A stretch of 64,000 nt of DNA from an uncultured Collinsella sp. (GCA_937943045.1 CALEBN010000043.1:101241-165240); one strand, 5' to 3'; positions 17,587 to 26,422 are shown, counted from the first letter of the stretch. A program made the numbers and translations. Notes: generated from the letters alone by a model not told the origin.

Positions 17587-18036
17587 TTAGATAAGAGGGG
17601 TTTCCTCGCCTGCAGGTTCAGGGTCGCTCCACATAAAACCATCGCCGGCGCCCACACCCTCGTACAGTACGTATGCCGAAAAGCCGCTCTCGAGCGTCGT
17701 CTCAAAGAAACTCACAAGCAGGGCGTCATGGTAGCCGCCATCGATCTCGACACAACCGGTGTAGCCGATGGCGTAACGGGCGATGCGACCCAGGCCCTCG
17801 TCCTTAAGGCCCATCTTGTGCTCGGAGATAAAGTTGGTGGCAGCCTCGAGGCATGCCTCCTCGCCGTCCTCGTCGAGTGCCGCCAGATAGCGGTTGGACG
17901 CGGCGTCTTCGATCGCAACGACAACGCCGGGGTTCTCACCAGCGGCCAGATCGTCTAAAAATGCCCCGATGAGGTCGCACACCATGGCGTCGAGCTCGGC
18001 GGAGACGTTTCCGGCGTCCTGCATATCCTGTGCCAT
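17587..18036 (-). CDS. Uncharacterised acidic cytoplasmic protein
   Basis: 149 residues, strongly acidic, no signal peptide or membrane segment. Not recognised. Segments look like a mixed alpha/beta fold (MVCDLIGAFLDDLAAGENPG, SNRYLAALDEDGEEACLEAA, GYTGCVEIDGGYHDALLVSF). It follows the 18067 gene by 30 bases on the same strand and probably forms an operon with it and the DUF151 gene. Confidence 0.7.
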   Translation of the reverse strand: MAQDMQDAGNVSAELDAMVCDLIGAFLDDLAAGENPGVVVAIEDAASNRYLAALDEDGEEACLEAATNFISEHKMGLKDEGLGRIARYAIGYTGCVEIDGGYHDALLVSFFETTLESGFSAYVLYEGVGAGDGFMWSDPEPAGEETPLI

Positions 18037-18066
18037 TTTTAGACCTTCCCATCGAGTCCGGCGTCG

Positions 18067-18456
18067 TTACATCTCTTGTGCCTCGGCAGCGATCTTGGCG
18101 GCGGCGTCGCGGGCGCGCATCATATCGGCGGCGCGCTTATCGAGTACCTTGATCTGGTTAGTCAGCATCACGGCATCGACCACGCCCCAGATGACCAAGC
18201 CCGTCGAAATCGAAAACCCAAGCGCACCAACTGTACCACGAAGGCGCGATGAGATTACCGCGACAAGTGTGGAGGCGGCAACCATCTTGATGAAGGAGGC
18301 ACGGCGCTCGCGAAGTGTGCGGGCCTGCGTCACATAGGCAATGCGTGCGGCCTCGGATGCCTCCGAGCGCATCTGGGCCTCGCGGGCAATGGCGGCGGCC
18401 TCGGCTGAAACGCCGCGACTCATCAGTGCACACTCCGTCTCATGGCTACTCGTCAT
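18067..18456 (-). CDS. Small membrane protein of unknown function
   Basis: Up to 129 residues. An N-terminal Ala/Glu/Arg-rich helix (SAEAAAIAREAQMRSEASEA) precedes two probable membrane segments (MVAASTLVAVISS and GALGFSISTGLVIWGVVDAV); the tail is a charged helix. The ATG at 18456 directly overlaps the upstream stop (TAAATG) without a ribosome site; an ATG at 18423 with GGAG about 10 bases upstream is a good alternative. Translational coupling to the DUF151 gene is possible. Confidence 0.65.
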   Translation of the reverse strand: MTSSHETECALMSRGVSAEAAAIAREAQMRSEASEAARIAYVTQARTLRERRASFIKMVAASTLVAVISSRLRGTVGALGFSISTGLVIWGVVDAVMLTNQIKVLDKRAADMMRARDAAAKIAAEAQEM

Positions 18457-18957
18457 TTAAAAATCATCGGGCGAGAGCGTATGGACGAACTCGTCGAACT
18501 TCTCAAATTCCTGCTCGTCATCGACTTCCTCGGCAACCGGAGAGACGGTCCCCAGGCGGTTCATGATGTCGTCCTCAACAAACATGGGAGCATTGCTGCG
18601 CACGGCGAGGGCGATGGCATCGCTCGGACGCGCATCGATCCTATGCTCGTTGCTGTCGGCCAAAACAACGACCGTCGCATAGAACACGGGAGGCTCGGCA
18701 CGGACAATCTCGATGCGCTCGAGTTTTGCATCCAGGGCATCAAGCGTGTCGAGCAGCAGGTCATGGGCGATCGGGCGCTCGGCACGACCGCTGTCGATAC
18801 CGCGGCTAATAGCCGCAGCCTCAAACGAACCAGTTTGGATAGAAAGGGAGCGCAGCGGCGCAGGGGAGTCCGATTTGCTGCAGCGCTCGCGAAGTACGAT
18901 AAGCGATGGCACGGGACCGGCGGCCATGACGATGGTCTCTATGTCGACACGAACCAT
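18457..18957 (-). CDS. DUF151 (bifunctional nuclease family) protein
   Basis: 166 residues. Shows the DUF151 core: PSLIVLRERCSKS with SLSIQTGSFEAAAISRGIDS, RPIAHDLLLDTLDALDAKLE, and ARPSDAIALAVRSNAPMFVE. Family members bind or cut nucleic acids and are often found in actinobacteria; the activity here is untested. GGAGGTG precedes the ATG at 18957; an upstream in-frame ATG at 19005 would add an Arg-rich piece without similarity. Confidence 0.88.
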   Translation of the reverse strand: MVRVDIETIVMAAGPVPSLIVLRERCSKSDSPAPLRSLSIQTGSFEAAAISRGIDSGRAERPIAHDLLLDTLDALDAKLERIEIVRAEPPVFYATVVVLADSNEHRIDARPSDAIALAVRSNAPMFVEDDIMNRLGTVSPVAEEVDDEQEFEKFDEFVHTLSPDDF

Positions 18958-19070
18958 GGAACACCTCCGGTACGTAGCGGTTAACACGCGGCGCCTTCGC
19001 CGCATTGAATAGCTATACTACCCAATCTTTCGCACAGCACACAAAACCAAAATGAGTTTTATCACACACA

Positions 19071-19104
19071 AGAAAAAAGCCCCGAGGCCATGCCTCGAGG
19101 CTCT
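19071..19104 (-). terminator. Terminator after the tRNA-Ile/Ala cluster
   Basis: On the minus strand AGCCTCGAGGC-ATG-GCCTCGGGGCT is followed by TTTTTTCTT, 13 bases after the last tRNA. Confidence 0.88.
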
Positions 19105-19116
19105 TCACAGTTTTGA

Positions 19117-19193
19117 TGGTGGACCTGACAAGATTCGAACTTGTGACCTCCCGGTTATCAGCCGGACGCTCTAACCAACTGAGCTACAGGTCC
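19117..19193 (-). tRNA. tRNA-Ile(GAT), distal copy
   Basis: Acceptor GGACCTG/CAGGTCC, anticodon loop TGATAAC gives GAT, encoded CCA. Identical over the whole tRNA to the copy at 19341-19417. Confidence 0.97.
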
Positions 19194-19197
19194 ATCA

Positions 19198-19273
19198 TGG
19201 TGGAGGTTAGGGGGATCGAACCCCTGACCTCAGGCTTGCAAAGCCCGCGCTCTCCCAGCTGAGCTAAACCCCC
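19198..19273 (-). tRNA. tRNA-Ala(TGC)
   Basis: Acceptor GGGGGTT/AACCTCC with one G-U, anticodon loop TTTGCAA gives TGC, T-arm CAGGGGTTCGATCCCCC-like, encoded CCA. Only four bases separate it from tRNA-Ile, so both are cut from one transcript. Confidence 0.97.
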
Positions 19274-19284
19274 ACGGAGACAGT

Positions 19285-19329
19285 AATAAACACCCCAGCG
19301 GCGACTCGGCTCTCGCTGGGGTGTTTATT
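19285..19329 (-). terminator. Perfect 15-bp stem-loop between tRNA-Ile and tRNA-Ala
   Basis: AATAAACACCCCAGC pairs perfectly with GCTGGGGTGTTTATT across a 15-nt loop. The U-run is interrupted (GTTTATTACT), so termination may be partial, giving tRNA-Ile alone or the full cluster. Confidence 0.6.
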
Positions 19330-19340
19330 GCGAAAGAAAG

Positions 19341-19417
19341 TGGTGGACCTGACAAGATTCGAACTTGTGACCTCCCGGTTATCAGCCGGACGCTCTAACC
19401 AACTGAGCTACAGGTCC
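19341..19417 (-). tRNA. tRNA-Ile(GAT), promoter-proximal copy
   Basis: Same sequence as 19117-19193, with encoded CCA. In many bacteria Ile(GAT) and Ala(TGC) lie inside rRNA operons; here they form a free-standing Ile-Ala-Ile set. Confidence 0.97.
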
Positions 19418-19464
19418 ATCGCGCAAGGGATATATTAGACGAGTCGTTACGCGCGCGTCAACAA

Positions 19465-19651
19465 CTTTTTTGAAAATCTTTGGAGGGTGTTCGCCCCGGC
19501 CGCACGGCGGCATGTGAAGTCGCCTGCTCGGACAGTCCTGACTCGCGCAGAGAGCACATTAAGTGCTCTCCGGCTCGTGCGGAACTCGCGATCGACTTCA
19601 CATGCCGCCGTGCGGCCGGGGCGAACGCGAGTCCCGAGGTTTTCAAAAAAG
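19465..19651. repeat. Giant inverted repeat (about 187 bp) with a 34-bp perfect arm
   Basis: Outer arms CTTTTTTGAAAA (19465-19476) and TTTTCAAAAAAG (19640-19651) match perfectly. The main arms 19489-19522 and 19593-19626 are perfect 34-bp reverse complements. The apex holds GAGAGCAC-ATTAA-GTGCTCTC. It encodes no credible protein, and its right end provides the U-tract for the gyrA terminator. Compare MITEs and bacterial interspersed mosaic elements; the family is not one I recognise. Confidence 0.85.
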
Positions 19652-19677
19652 CGGTCGGCGCGCAGTGCGCCGACCGC
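19641..19677 (-). terminator. gyrA terminator
   Basis: GCGGTCGGCGC and GCGCCGACCGC form an 11-bp stem (19651-19677) followed on the minus strand by TTTTTTGAAAA. Confidence 0.88.
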
Positions 19678-19717
19678 CGATATATGGGGTCTGATATTTT
19701 CTACCAGCTAGGGCCTC

Positions 19718-22465
19718 TTACTCGTCTAGGAGATCCTCTGGCATGTCGTTGCCGTCGCCTAGGTCGACTGGGGTATTTTCGGCATCGACCGTTGCCTCGG
19801 CCTCGGCGCCTTCGCCTTCGGGCTTTTCCTTAGCTGCCGTCATGCGGGCGACAGCGCACACACGGTCGTTGTCGTCGACGGTCATCATCTTGACGCCCTG
19901 GGTGGCTCGGCCGGTCTGGCTAATCTCATCGGTCTTGACGCGAATGACCGTCGCGCCTTCCGTCACGATGAACAGCTCGTGCTGCGGACCCACCGTCTTC
20001 ATGGCCGCGAGGTTTCCCTTACGCTCGGTCATCTGGATGGTGTAGACGCCCTGACCGCCGCGGTTCTGCTCCGGATAGTCCGCGACCGGCGTGCGCTTGC
20101 CGTAGCCGCGCTCGGTGATGACAAACAGGTCGCCGTTGCCGTTGGTAACCTCCATATCCAAAACGCTCACGCCGTCCTTCATGCTAATACCGCGAACGCC
20201 GCTGGTGTCGCGTCCCGTGGCGCGAACCTGGTCCTCGGGGAACATGATCGCCTTGCCCGCAGTGGTGGCCAGGATGATCTTGTCGCCCTCGCGCACACGG
20301 CGCACGGCGAGCAGCGCGTCGTCGTCTCTCAGATTGATGGCGATCAGGCCATCACGGCGGCTGCGGTCGTAAGCGCTCATCACGGTCTTCTTGACCATGC
20401 CGCTCTTGGTGGCAAACATCAGGTACTCGTCGGCGGGGAACTCGCGGCAGCTGATGACGCTCGCGATCTTCTCGCCTTCCTCAAAGGGCAGCAGGTTGAC
20501 GATCGCGGTGCCACGCGCCTGGCGCGTACCCACCGGCAGCTCGTGTACCTTCAGGCGGTAGACCTTGCCCTTGCTCGAGAAGAACAGCACGTACTCGTGC
20601 GTGGATGCGATAAACATCTCGTCGATGACGTCGTCCTCTTTAAGGTTGACGCCCGACACGCCCTTGCCGCCGCGCTTCTGGGCGCGGTAGGCAGCCACCG
20701 GGATGCGCTTCACGTAGCCGGTGTGGGTGATGGTCACGACCATGTCCTCGTCGGCGATGAGGTCCTCGACATCCAGATCCTTTTCGACATGGCTGATCTC
20801 GGTGCGGCGTTTGTCGCCGAACTTTTTCGAAATCTCACGCATCTCCTCCTTGATGACGCCCAGGATCTTCTCCTCATGCGCCAGCAGGTCCTCGTAGTAG
20901 GCAATGGCGCGGCGCAGACCGTCCAGCTCTTCCTGGATCTTGTCGCGCTCCAGGCCAGTCAGGCGGCGCAGCTTCATCTCGAGGATGGCCGTGGTCTGCT
21001 CGGGCGTAAAGCCAAAGCGCTCGATCAGGCGGCCGCTTGCCTCGGAGTCGGTCTGCGAGGAACGGATAATGCTGATGACCTCGTCGATATGGTCGAGAGC
21101 CATCAAGTAGCCCTCGAGGATATGGGCACGCGCCTGGGCCTTCTTAAGGTCAAAGCGAGTGCGGCGGGTAACGACGTCGACCTGGTGGTCGATGTAGTGC
21201 TGCAGCATCTCGCGCAGGCTCAGGCATTTGGGAACGCCATTGACGAGCGCCAAGTTGTTGGCGCCAAAAGTCGTCTGCAGCGAGGTGTACTTATACAGGT
21301 TGTTGAGCACGACCTGCGGAATGACGCCCTTCTTGAGCTCGATGACCAGACGGATGCCCTTTTGGTTGGACTCGTCGCGCATGTCCGAGATGCCCTCGAT
21401 GCGCTTGTCGTTCACGAGCTGGGCGATCTTCTCCTGCAGGGTGCCCTTGTTGACCATGTAAGGGATCTCGGTAAAGACCAGGCGGCTGCGACCGGTCTTG
21501 GTGGATTCCACGTGAGCCTTGGCACGCACGGTAATGGAGCCGCGACCGGTCTCGTAGCTCTGCCTAATGCCGGCGCTGCCCATGATGATGGCGCCGGTGG
21601 GGAAGTCCGGACCGGGCATGATCTGCATAAGCTCGTCGACGGTGGCGTCGGGATTGTCGATCAGGTAGCAGGTGGCCTCGATCGCCTCGGTGAGGTTATG
21701 CGGGGCGATATTGGTGGCCATGCCGACGGCGATGCCCTGACTACCGTTGACCAGCAGGTTGGGAAAGCGCGCGGGCAGCGCCACGGGCTCGGCGAGCGAC
21801 TCGTCGTAGTTGGGCTGCCAGTCGACGGTATCCTTTTGCAGGTCGCGCAGCAGCTCCATGGCAGGCTTTGCCAGGCGGCTCTCGGTATAACGCATGGCCG
21901 CCGCGCCGTCGCCATCGATGTTGCCGAAGTTGCCGTGGCCATCGATGAGCGGTGTGCGCATGGAGAACCACTGCGCCAGACGAACCATGGCCTCGTAAAC
22001 CGCGGAGTCACCGTGCGGATGGTACTTGCCGATAACTTCGCCGACCGTCCAGGCCGACTTCTTATGCGGGCGGTTGGGGTAGATGCCGCTCTCGTTCATG
22101 GCGTACAGGATGCGGCGGTGCACCGGCTTTAGGCCGTCGCGCACGTCCGGCAGGGCGCGCGCCGTGATGACCGACATCGAGTACTCGATGAACGACTGCT
22201 TCATCTCGCGGCCGAACTCCGAAATCTGGAGCTGACCGCCGTTGATATCCTCGCCGGCCGAGGCGCCACGATCGACCGCACCGAAGCTCTCCTCGAGCTC
22301 GGCGTCGTCATCCTCATCCTCTTCATCCTCGGCGTCGGGGTTATAGGAATCCGGATCGCCGTCCTCGCCCTGCTCAGCGCGGGCGAGCAGGCGCTTCAGA
22401 TCATCGGGCATGCCGGCGTCGCCGGCCTCGTCCATACCCTCGTTGTTGTTGATATCGTCTGCCAC
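19718..22465 (-). CDS. gyrA: DNA gyrase subunit A
   Basis: 915 residues. The breakage-reunion domain has GKYHPHGDSAVYEAMVRLAQ (the quinolone-contact Ser is present, with Glu at the next acidic position), the catalytic Tyr in GAAAMRYTE, and FPNLLVNGSQGIAVGMATNI. The C-terminal beta-pinwheel blades include the GyrA-box-like QKRGGKG segment. An N-terminal acidic, disordered extension of about 75 residues (NPDAEDEEDEDDDAELEES) precedes the normal start near LQISEFGREMKQSF; a second acidic tail closes the protein. It follows gyrB by 155 bases that contain a hairpin repeat. Confidence 0.96.
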   Translation of the reverse strand: MADDINNNEGMDEAGDAGMPDDLKRLLARAEQGEDGDPDSYNPDAEDEEDEDDDAELEESFGAVDRGASAGEDINGGQLQISEFGREMKQSFIEYSMSVITARALPDVRDGLKPVHRRILYAMNESGIYPNRPHKKSAWTVGEVIGKYHPHGDSAVYEAMVRLAQWFSMRTPLIDGHGNFGNIDGDGAAAMRYTESRLAKPAMELLRDLQKDTVDWQPNYDESLAEPVALPARFPNLLVNGSQGIAVGMATNIAPHNLTEAIEATCYLIDNPDATVDELMQIMPGPDFPTGAIIMGSAGIRQSYETGRGSITVRAKAHVESTKTGRSRLVFTEIPYMVNKGTLQEKIAQLVNDKRIEGISDMRDESNQKGIRLVIELKKGVIPQVVLNNLYKYTSLQTTFGANNLALVNGVPKCLSLREMLQHYIDHQVDVVTRRTRFDLKKAQARAHILEGYLMALDHIDEVISIIRSSQTDSEASGRLIERFGFTPEQTTAILEMKLRRLTGLERDKIQEELDGLRRAIAYYEDLLAHEEKILGVIKEEMREISKKFGDKRRTEISHVEKDLDVEDLIADEDMVVTITHTGYVKRIPVAAYRAQKRGGKGVSGVNLKEDDVIDEMFIASTHEYVLFFSSKGKVYRLKVHELPVGTRQARGTAIVNLLPFEEGEKIASVISCREFPADEYLMFATKSGMVKKTVMSAYDRSRRDGLIAINLRDDDALLAVRRVREGDKIILATTAGKAIMFPEDQVRATGRDTSGVRGISMKDGVSVLDMEVTNGNGDLFVITERGYGKRTPVADYPEQNRGGQGVYTIQMTERKGNLAAMKTVGPQHELFIVTEGATVIRVKTDEISQTGRATQGVKMMTVDDNDRVCAVARMTAAKEKPEGEGAEAEATVDAENTPVDLGDGNDMPEDLLDE

Positions 22466-22513
22466 GTTACCTCCTCATGGTTTGCGTGGTCCATTAGTTC
22501 CCTACCACGGAGA

Positions 22514-22614
22514 CGGCTTTTCCAGGTGCCGCAGATTCGCCCGAAAGAGGAGGGAAGCGTACTTGGGTACGCGACCGACGATTGAGGGCGAAGGTGCGGT
22601 GGCTGGGAAAGCCG
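22514..22614. repeat. Long hairpin repeat, copy 2 (between gyrB and gyrA)
   Basis: Core GAAAGAGGAG...GACGATTGA with the inner stem GCGTAC/GTACGC, 39 of 43 identical to copy 1 at 5434-5531. The outer arms (CGGCTTTTCCAG... and ...CTGGGAAAGCCG) are unrelated to those of copy 1 but pair with each other, so the fold is kept. It lies in the gyrB-gyrA spacer and would be in the gyrA leader. Confidence 0.75.
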
Positions 22615-22620
22615 CGGGGA

Positions 22621-24651
22621 TTAGGCGTCTAAGAAGCGCGCATCATGTGCGTGCTTTTCAATGTACTCACGGCGATAGCCGACCTCGGAACCCATGAGCT
22701 CGCGCACGGCGCGGTCCGCCACCACGGCGTCCTCGATCGACACGCGCTGCAGGATACGGGTCTTGGGGTCCATCGTCGTCGAGGCAAGCTGCTTGGGGTC
22801 CATCTCGCCCAGGCCCTTGTAGCGCTGAACGGTATAGCCCTTGCGCTTCTTGGTGATCTTGCCGTCCTTGGCCTTGCCGTCCTCGTCGTTGTCGTCGGGG
22901 TTCAGGCCCAAGCTCTGAATGGTGTCGCGCAGAATCTCGTCTTCGGGCTGGCGGCCGTTGGGATACACGTAATGGATCTTGTTGCGTACCTTAATGCCAA
23001 AGATGGGCGGGCAGGCAACATAGACATAGCCGGCATCGATCAGCGGGCGCATGTACTTGTAGAAGAACGTCAGCAGCAGGATGCGGATATGCGCACCGTC
23101 AACGTCTGCATCGGTCATGATGATGATCTTGTGGTAGCGCGCCTTGCTGATATCGAAGTCGCCACCGTCGCCGGCGCTCGTCGTGACGCCGCAGCCGATC
23201 GCGGTGATCAGGGATTGGATGGTGTCGCTCGAGAACGCGCGGTGGTCACCCACGCGCTCGACGTTCAAAATCTTGCCGCGCAGGGGCAGAATCGCCTGGA
23301 TGTCTCGGCGACGGCCGTCCTTGGCCGAACCGCCTGCCGAGTCGCCCTCTACGATAAAGAGCTCGGTCAGCTCGGCATCGCGCACCGAGCAGTCGGCGAG
23401 CTTGCCGGGCAGCGACGCCGTCTCGAGCAGACTTTTGCGACGGGTCGCCTCGCGCGCCTTGCGGGCGGCGTTGCGGGCCTTGCAGGCCTGCTGGGCCTTC
23501 TTGACGATCTCGCGGGCGGGCTTGGGGTGCTCCTCCAGATAATCGGTCAGTCCATCGGTCACGATCTTGAGCGTGAGCGCGCGCATGTAGGAGCTGCCGA
23601 GCTTGGCCTTGGTCTGGCCCTCAAACTGTGGATCGGGCAGTTTAACCGAAATGACGGCCGAAAGGCCCTCGCGCACGTCGTCACCGCTCAGGTTGGCGTC
23701 CTTCTCCTTGAGCAGGTTCTGCTTGCGGGCGTAATCGTTAATCACGCGGGTGAGAGCGGTGCGGAAACCCTCGAGATGCATGCCGCCCTCGGGGGTGTAG
23801 ATGTCGTTGGCAAACGACATGACGTTCTCGCCGTAGCCGGCATTCCACTGCAGGGACACCTCGACCTCGCCCATCTTGGTCACGGGCGCATCCGGATCCG
23901 ACTTGCCCTCGATATAGATGGGCTCCTTGAAGGCCTCGGGAACGTCTTTGCCGTCGTTGAGGAACTTGACGAAGTCGATGATGCCACCCTCGTAGCAGAA
24001 CTCCTCCACGTGGGGAGTCGCCTCGCGCTCGTCGGTCAGCACAATCTTTAGATTCTTATTGAGGAACGCCGTCTCCTGCAGACGGTTGTGCAGCGTATCG
24101 AAATCGTAGACACAGGTCTCGAAAATCTCGTCGTCGGGCCAGAAGCTGACGGTGGTGCCCGTCGAATCCGAGGTGCCCACGACCTCCATCTTCTTGACGG
24201 TCTTGCCGCGCGAGAACTCCATCTCGTAGACGCTGCCATCACGGCGCACCTGCACGACCACGCGCTTGGACAGTGCGTTGACGACGGAGATGCCCACGCC
24301 GTGCAGTCCGCCCGAGACCTTGTAGGCCGAGTTATCGAACTTACCGCCGGCGTGCAGGATCGTCATAACGACCTCGAGCGTCGGGATCTTTTTGATGGGA
24401 TGCTCGTCGACGGGGATGCCTCGCCCGTTGTCGACGACCGTGATGGAGTTGTCGGCGTGGACCGTCACGTGAATCTCGGTGCAGAAACCGGCCATGGCCT
24501 CGTCAACGGAGTTGTCAACGATCTCCCACACCAGGTGATGCAGGCCGCTGGCGCTCGTCGAGCCGATATACATGCCCGGGCGCTTACGAACGGCCTCGAG
24601 ACCTTCGAGAATCTTAATCTCGCCGCCATCGTAATCGTTTTCGTTTGCCAC
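22621..24651 (-). CDS. gyrB: DNA gyrase subunit B
   Basis: 676 residues. GHKL ATPase domain: VWEIVDNSVDEAMAG, VDNGRGIPVD, GLHGVGISVVNALS; transducer; TOPRIM: ELFIVEGDSAGGSAKDGRRR and MTDADVDGAHIRILLLTFFY; C-terminal YKGLGEMDPKQLASTTMDP. Start codon GTG at 24651 with GGAGG directly upstream. A strong terminator (24701-24730) separates it from dciA, so gyrB has its own promoter in about 50 bases. Confidence 0.97.
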   Translation of the reverse strand: MANENDYDGGEIKILEGLEAVRKRPGMYIGSTSASGLHHLVWEIVDNSVDEAMAGFCTEIHVTVHADNSITVVDNGRGIPVDEHPIKKIPTLEVVMTILHAGGKFDNSAYKVSGGLHGVGISVVNALSKRVVVQVRRDGSVYEMEFSRGKTVKKMEVVGTSDSTGTTVSFWPDDEIFETCVYDFDTLHNRLQETAFLNKNLKIVLTDEREATPHVEEFCYEGGIIDFVKFLNDGKDVPEAFKEPIYIEGKSDPDAPVTKMGEVEVSLQWNAGYGENVMSFANDIYTPEGGMHLEGFRTALTRVINDYARKQNLLKEKDANLSGDDVREGLSAVISVKLPDPQFEGQTKAKLGSSYMRALTLKIVTDGLTDYLEEHPKPAREIVKKAQQACKARNAARKAREATRRKSLLETASLPGKLADCSVRDAELTELFIVEGDSAGGSAKDGRRRDIQAILPLRGKILNVERVGDHRAFSSDTIQSLITAIGCGVTTSAGDGGDFDISKARYHKIIIMTDADVDGAHIRILLLTFFYKYMRPLIDAGYVYVACPPIFGIKVRNKIHYVYPNGRQPEDEILRDTIQSLGLNPDDNDEDGKAKDGKITKKRKGYTVQRYKGLGEMDPKQLASTTMDPKTRILQRVSIEDAVVADRAVRELMGSEVGYRREYIEKHAHDARFLDA

Positions 24652-24700
24652 ACGTCCTCCTTCAGCTAAGAAAATGTGTACAGCCTTACTAGTTTATCGT

Positions 24701-24730
24701 AAAAAAATACCCTCGGGAGCGAGGGTATTT
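24701..24730 (-). terminator. Terminator after the dciA-like gene
   Basis: AAATACCCTCG-CTCC-CGAGGGTATTT on the minus strand followed by TTTTA. It closes the dnaN-recF-dciA unit. Confidence 0.88.
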
Positions 24731-24756
24731 GGCTCTACAAGGCCACCAGATGCGAT

Positions 24757-25320
24757 TTAAGGCTCTTTCTTGCTTTGCACGCCCTTGGCCCACTCGGCAC
24801 TGGCTCTCATGGCATTCTCGAGGGCCTCGCGCAGTTTTTGGTCTTCGATGGGCGCCACTTGGCGCTCGATCTCGCCGCGTTCGGCTTCGCTTAGATCGGC
24901 GTGCGGAGCCGGCCTGCGCTCGGTCACGGCCGGGCGCAGGCGCTCCTTGGCAGCCGGCGGCGTGTGACCGGGCGCGGTCGTTTTGAACACCAGGCCGTCC
25001 ACATGCGCCCCGGCCCGCTCCATGCGTGCCCGGATGATCTCGCGCAGCAGCGTCATCTCCTGCGTCCACGAGGGCGAATCGAGATACACCAGCAGCTCAT
25101 TGGACTCGGGCAGGTAGCGCAGGCCCGTCACGTGGCGTCCCTCGCGCGTGCCCGAGCACACCGCATTCCAGGCGCGATAGACCGCACGAGATTCCTCTGC
25201 AGCCTCCATTTGCGCGCGGCGCTCAGGTGTTGCGGCCGCCAGGATGCGCTGACGCTCGGCATCCAAAAAGCCGCCAAAGGCAACCGTTCCGTTCTCGCGC
25301 TCGTAATTAGCACGTCTCAC
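24757..25320 (-). CDS. dciA: DciA-like (DUF721) helicase-loading protein
   Basis: 187 residues. The DUF721 core is seen at about residues 45-115: VYRAWNAVCSGTREGRHVTG, NELLVYLDSPSWTQEMTLLR and IRARMERAGAHVDGLVFKT. DciA loads DnaB in bacteria without dnaC/dnaI, and no such loader gene is seen here. The GTG start at 25320 overlaps the recF stop by 14 bases, so translation is coupled. The C-terminal half is charged and probably flexible. Confidence 0.82.
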   Translation of the reverse strand: MRRANYERENGTVAFGGFLDAERQRILAAATPERRAQMEAAEESRAVYRAWNAVCSGTREGRHVTGLRYLPESNELLVYLDSPSWTQEMTLLREIIRARMERAGAHVDGLVFKTTAPGHTPPAAKERLRPAVTERRPAPHADLSEAERGEIERQVAPIEDQKLREALENAMRASAEWAKGVQSKKEP

Positions 25321-26413
25321 CCATGCTCACCACCTTGGCTCGATCAAGCAGGTCATCGGTAAAATACCCCAGATTGGTGGTGGTTATGACCGTCTGGATA
25401 TCATCACCGATCAGCTGCAGAAAAGCGCCTCGCCGCCCGGCATCGAGCTCGCTCATCACGTCGTCCAAAAGCAGCAGTGGCGCGGTGCCCAGGATATCGC
25501 GCGCCACGGCCACTTCTGCCACCTTCCAGGCAAGCACCAGCGTTCGCTGCTGGCCCTGGCTGGCAAATGAACGGGCCGATCGGCCCGCGACGGAAAACTC
25601 AATCTCGTCGCGATGCGGACCCACAAGCGTCACGCCGCGGCGCATCTCCTCATCGGCACGCTCATCGAGGGCCGCGAGCATATGCTCGTATGCCCAGTCC
25701 TTAAGTTCCTCGCGCCCCTCGGTTTGAGGCAAATCCCCCAGCGTGGACACATAGGACACGCCTGCGTCCTCACCGGACGCCACCTGCCCATACGCGGCGC
25801 GCACATGGCCTGCCAGTCGGTCGAGCAGGGCCAAACGATGTACGAGCAGGGCTGACCCGGCGCGGGCGATGGAGTCATTCCATGCGCCGAGCATCTCGCG
25901 GCAGCACCAGGTCTCCTTGAGTAGAGCGTTGCGCTGCGTCACGCAACGCCCGTAGGTGCTCGCCAGGTCGGCGTAACGGGCGCTCAGTTGCACGCCAAAG
26001 TCATCGAGGGCGGCGCGGCGCACACTGGCACCGCGTTTGACCATATCCAGATGATCGGGGCAAAACAGCACGCTCGGCAAAACCCCGCGCACGCCGGCGG
26101 CCGAACATCTCTTGCCGTTACGGCTAAACGAGCGCTTGCCGTCCTCAACGCCCAGCCCCATATCGAGCACGCGACCATCGCCCTCGAGTCTCAACTCGAG
26201 CCTGCACGAGCCCGTGCCGTCGTGCACGAGCTCGCCAGCGGTGGGATGCCTAAACGAGGCGCCGCTCGTCAAAAGCTGCAGCGCCTCTATAAGGTTGGTC
26301 TTTCCCGCCGCGTTGGGCCCCGCAAGCACCGTCACGCCCTCGTCCAGGTCAAGACGGTAGCTATCGAAACTGCGGTAGCGCGCGACGGAAAGGTTGCGGG
26401 CAAACATGGTCAT
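25307..26413 (-). CDS. recF: DNA replication and repair protein RecF
   Basis: 368 residues. SMC-like ATPase that helps load RecA at gaps. Walker A GPNAAGKTNLIEAL, signature FASQGQQRTLVLAWK and Walker B LLLLDDVMSELDAGRR are intact; YRSFDSYRLDLDEGVTVLAG is the usual start region. It begins 9 bases after dnaN; the ATG at 26413 or the one at 26407 may be used, and no clear ribosome site is seen, which fits coupling to dnaN. Confidence 0.95.
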   Translation of the reverse strand: MTMFARNLSVARYRSFDSYRLDLDEGVTVLAGPNAAGKTNLIEALQLLTSGASFRHPTAGELVHDGTGSCRLELRLEGDGRVLDMGLGVEDGKRSFSRNGKRCSAAGVRGVLPSVLFCPDHLDMVKRGASVRRAALDDFGVQLSARYADLASTYGRCVTQRNALLKETWCCREMLGAWNDSIARAGSALLVHRLALLDRLAGHVRAAYGQVASGEDAGVSYVSTLGDLPQTEGREELKDWAYEHMLAALDERADEEMRRGVTLVGPHRDEIEFSVAGRSARSFASQGQQRTLVLAWKVAEVAVARDILGTAPLLLLDDVMSELDAGRRGAFLQLIGDDIQTVITTTNLGYFTDDLLDRAKVVSMGETC

Positions 26414-26422
26414 GGCGCAGCG

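Noticed and set aside
19480..19833. Plus-strand frame crossing the giant inverted repeat
   Set aside because: Open only because of the palindrome's GC content; it runs into the antisense of gyrA.
20900..21110. Quinolone-resistance mutation in gyrA
   Set aside because: The target Ser is present and Glu at the acidic site is common in wild-type enzymes; no resistance claim can be made. (The motif itself lies near 22.0 kb, not here.)
19979..22132. 717-codon plus-strand frame
   Set aside because: Antisense shadow of gyrA caused by GC-rich codon bias.
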